Source: JAWRCU01 sp033542235 (GTDB taxonomy: Bacteria > Pseudomonadota > Alphaproteobacteria > Rhizobiales > Rhizobiaceae). From it: 64,000 nt of DNA. The position numbers and the translations under genes are program-made. The notes below the pieces were generated by a model. It searched no databases and was not told where the DNA came from. It saw only the letters and a program-made list of their open reading frames with translations. The stretch spans positions 124,001 to 188,000 of the forward strand of contig NZ_JAWRCU010000013.1 in the NCBI RefSeq assembly GCF_033542235.1, in the 5' to 3' direction. Position 1 is the first letter of the stretch, and each line of letters begins with the position of its first letter. Below are positions 63,996-64,000 of the stretch, piece by piece.

Positions 63996-64000
63996 TGGTG

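Overview
The window is a GC-rich (roughly 62-65% by eye) chromosomal segment of an alphaproteobacterium, most likely order Hyphomicrobiales and near Mesorhizobium, Aminobacter or other Phyllobacteriaceae. I infer this from soxBDAG order, a CpdR regulator beside an N-formylglutamate amidohydrolase, a Brucella Omp10-like lipoprotein, a bacterial homospermidine synthase, an MmgR (alpha-r8)-like small RNA, a ROSE-type leader before an Hsp20 gene, and rhizobial-style palindromic intergenic repeats. No phage, IS element, rRNA operon or CRISPR array was seen. One tRNA gene, tRNA-Val(GAC), is present.

Layout. 1-4.9 kb: heterotetrameric sarcosine oxidase (soxB 3' end, soxD, soxA, soxG) and a small acidic protein. 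5-7.2 kb: an SDR / MaoC / SDR operon on the minus strand. 7.4-9.7 kb: a translationally coupled GT2 glycosyltransferase, YdjC-type deacetylase and GtrA-like membrane protein. 9.8-14 kb: an RND efflux pump with its adaptor. 14.4-27.4 kb: a catabolic island with an RpiR-type regulator divergent from an N-formylglutamate amidohydrolase, APC permease, glutamine-synthetase-like ligase, aldehyde dehydrogenase, iron alcohol dehydrogenase and a four-gene ABC importer; a PIN toxin-antitoxin pair and a DUF2569 membrane protein sit inside this gene string. 27.5-36 kb: O-antigen ligase-like protein, DUF4239 protein, tRNA-Val, cpdR, a second N-formylglutamate amidohydrolase, the small RNA, an IMPase/HisN-type phosphatase, an alpha/beta hydrolase, hsp20 and a threonine aldolase. 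36-42.4 kb: gltB and gltD. 42.5-64 kb: envelope and housekeeping genes (SGNH protein, MltB-type transglycosylase, galU, two YkuD/Tlde1-type proteins, an orphan betaine-type binding protein, a large outer-membrane protein, kdsD, NfeD/stomatin pair, hemH, a LysM-tailed 5'-nucleotidase, Omp10-like lipoprotein, hss, ilvD and a DUF3445 protein).

The most unusual structure is not a protein system. Ten intergenic loci carry the same composite: a G-rich arm of 7-8 bp tandem units (GGGCAGTA, GGGGAGTA, GGGCAATA or GCGAATA types) on the + strand, a short unique loop, then a C-rich arm of the complementary units. The order is always G arm then C arm, so a transcript entering from either side reads the G-rich arm first. 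Most arms abut a stop codon, and several supply the TAG stop and the last codons of the neighbouring gene. The G arms fit simple G-quadruplex patterns. Two arms hold 8-9 perfect octamers and are probably length-variable.
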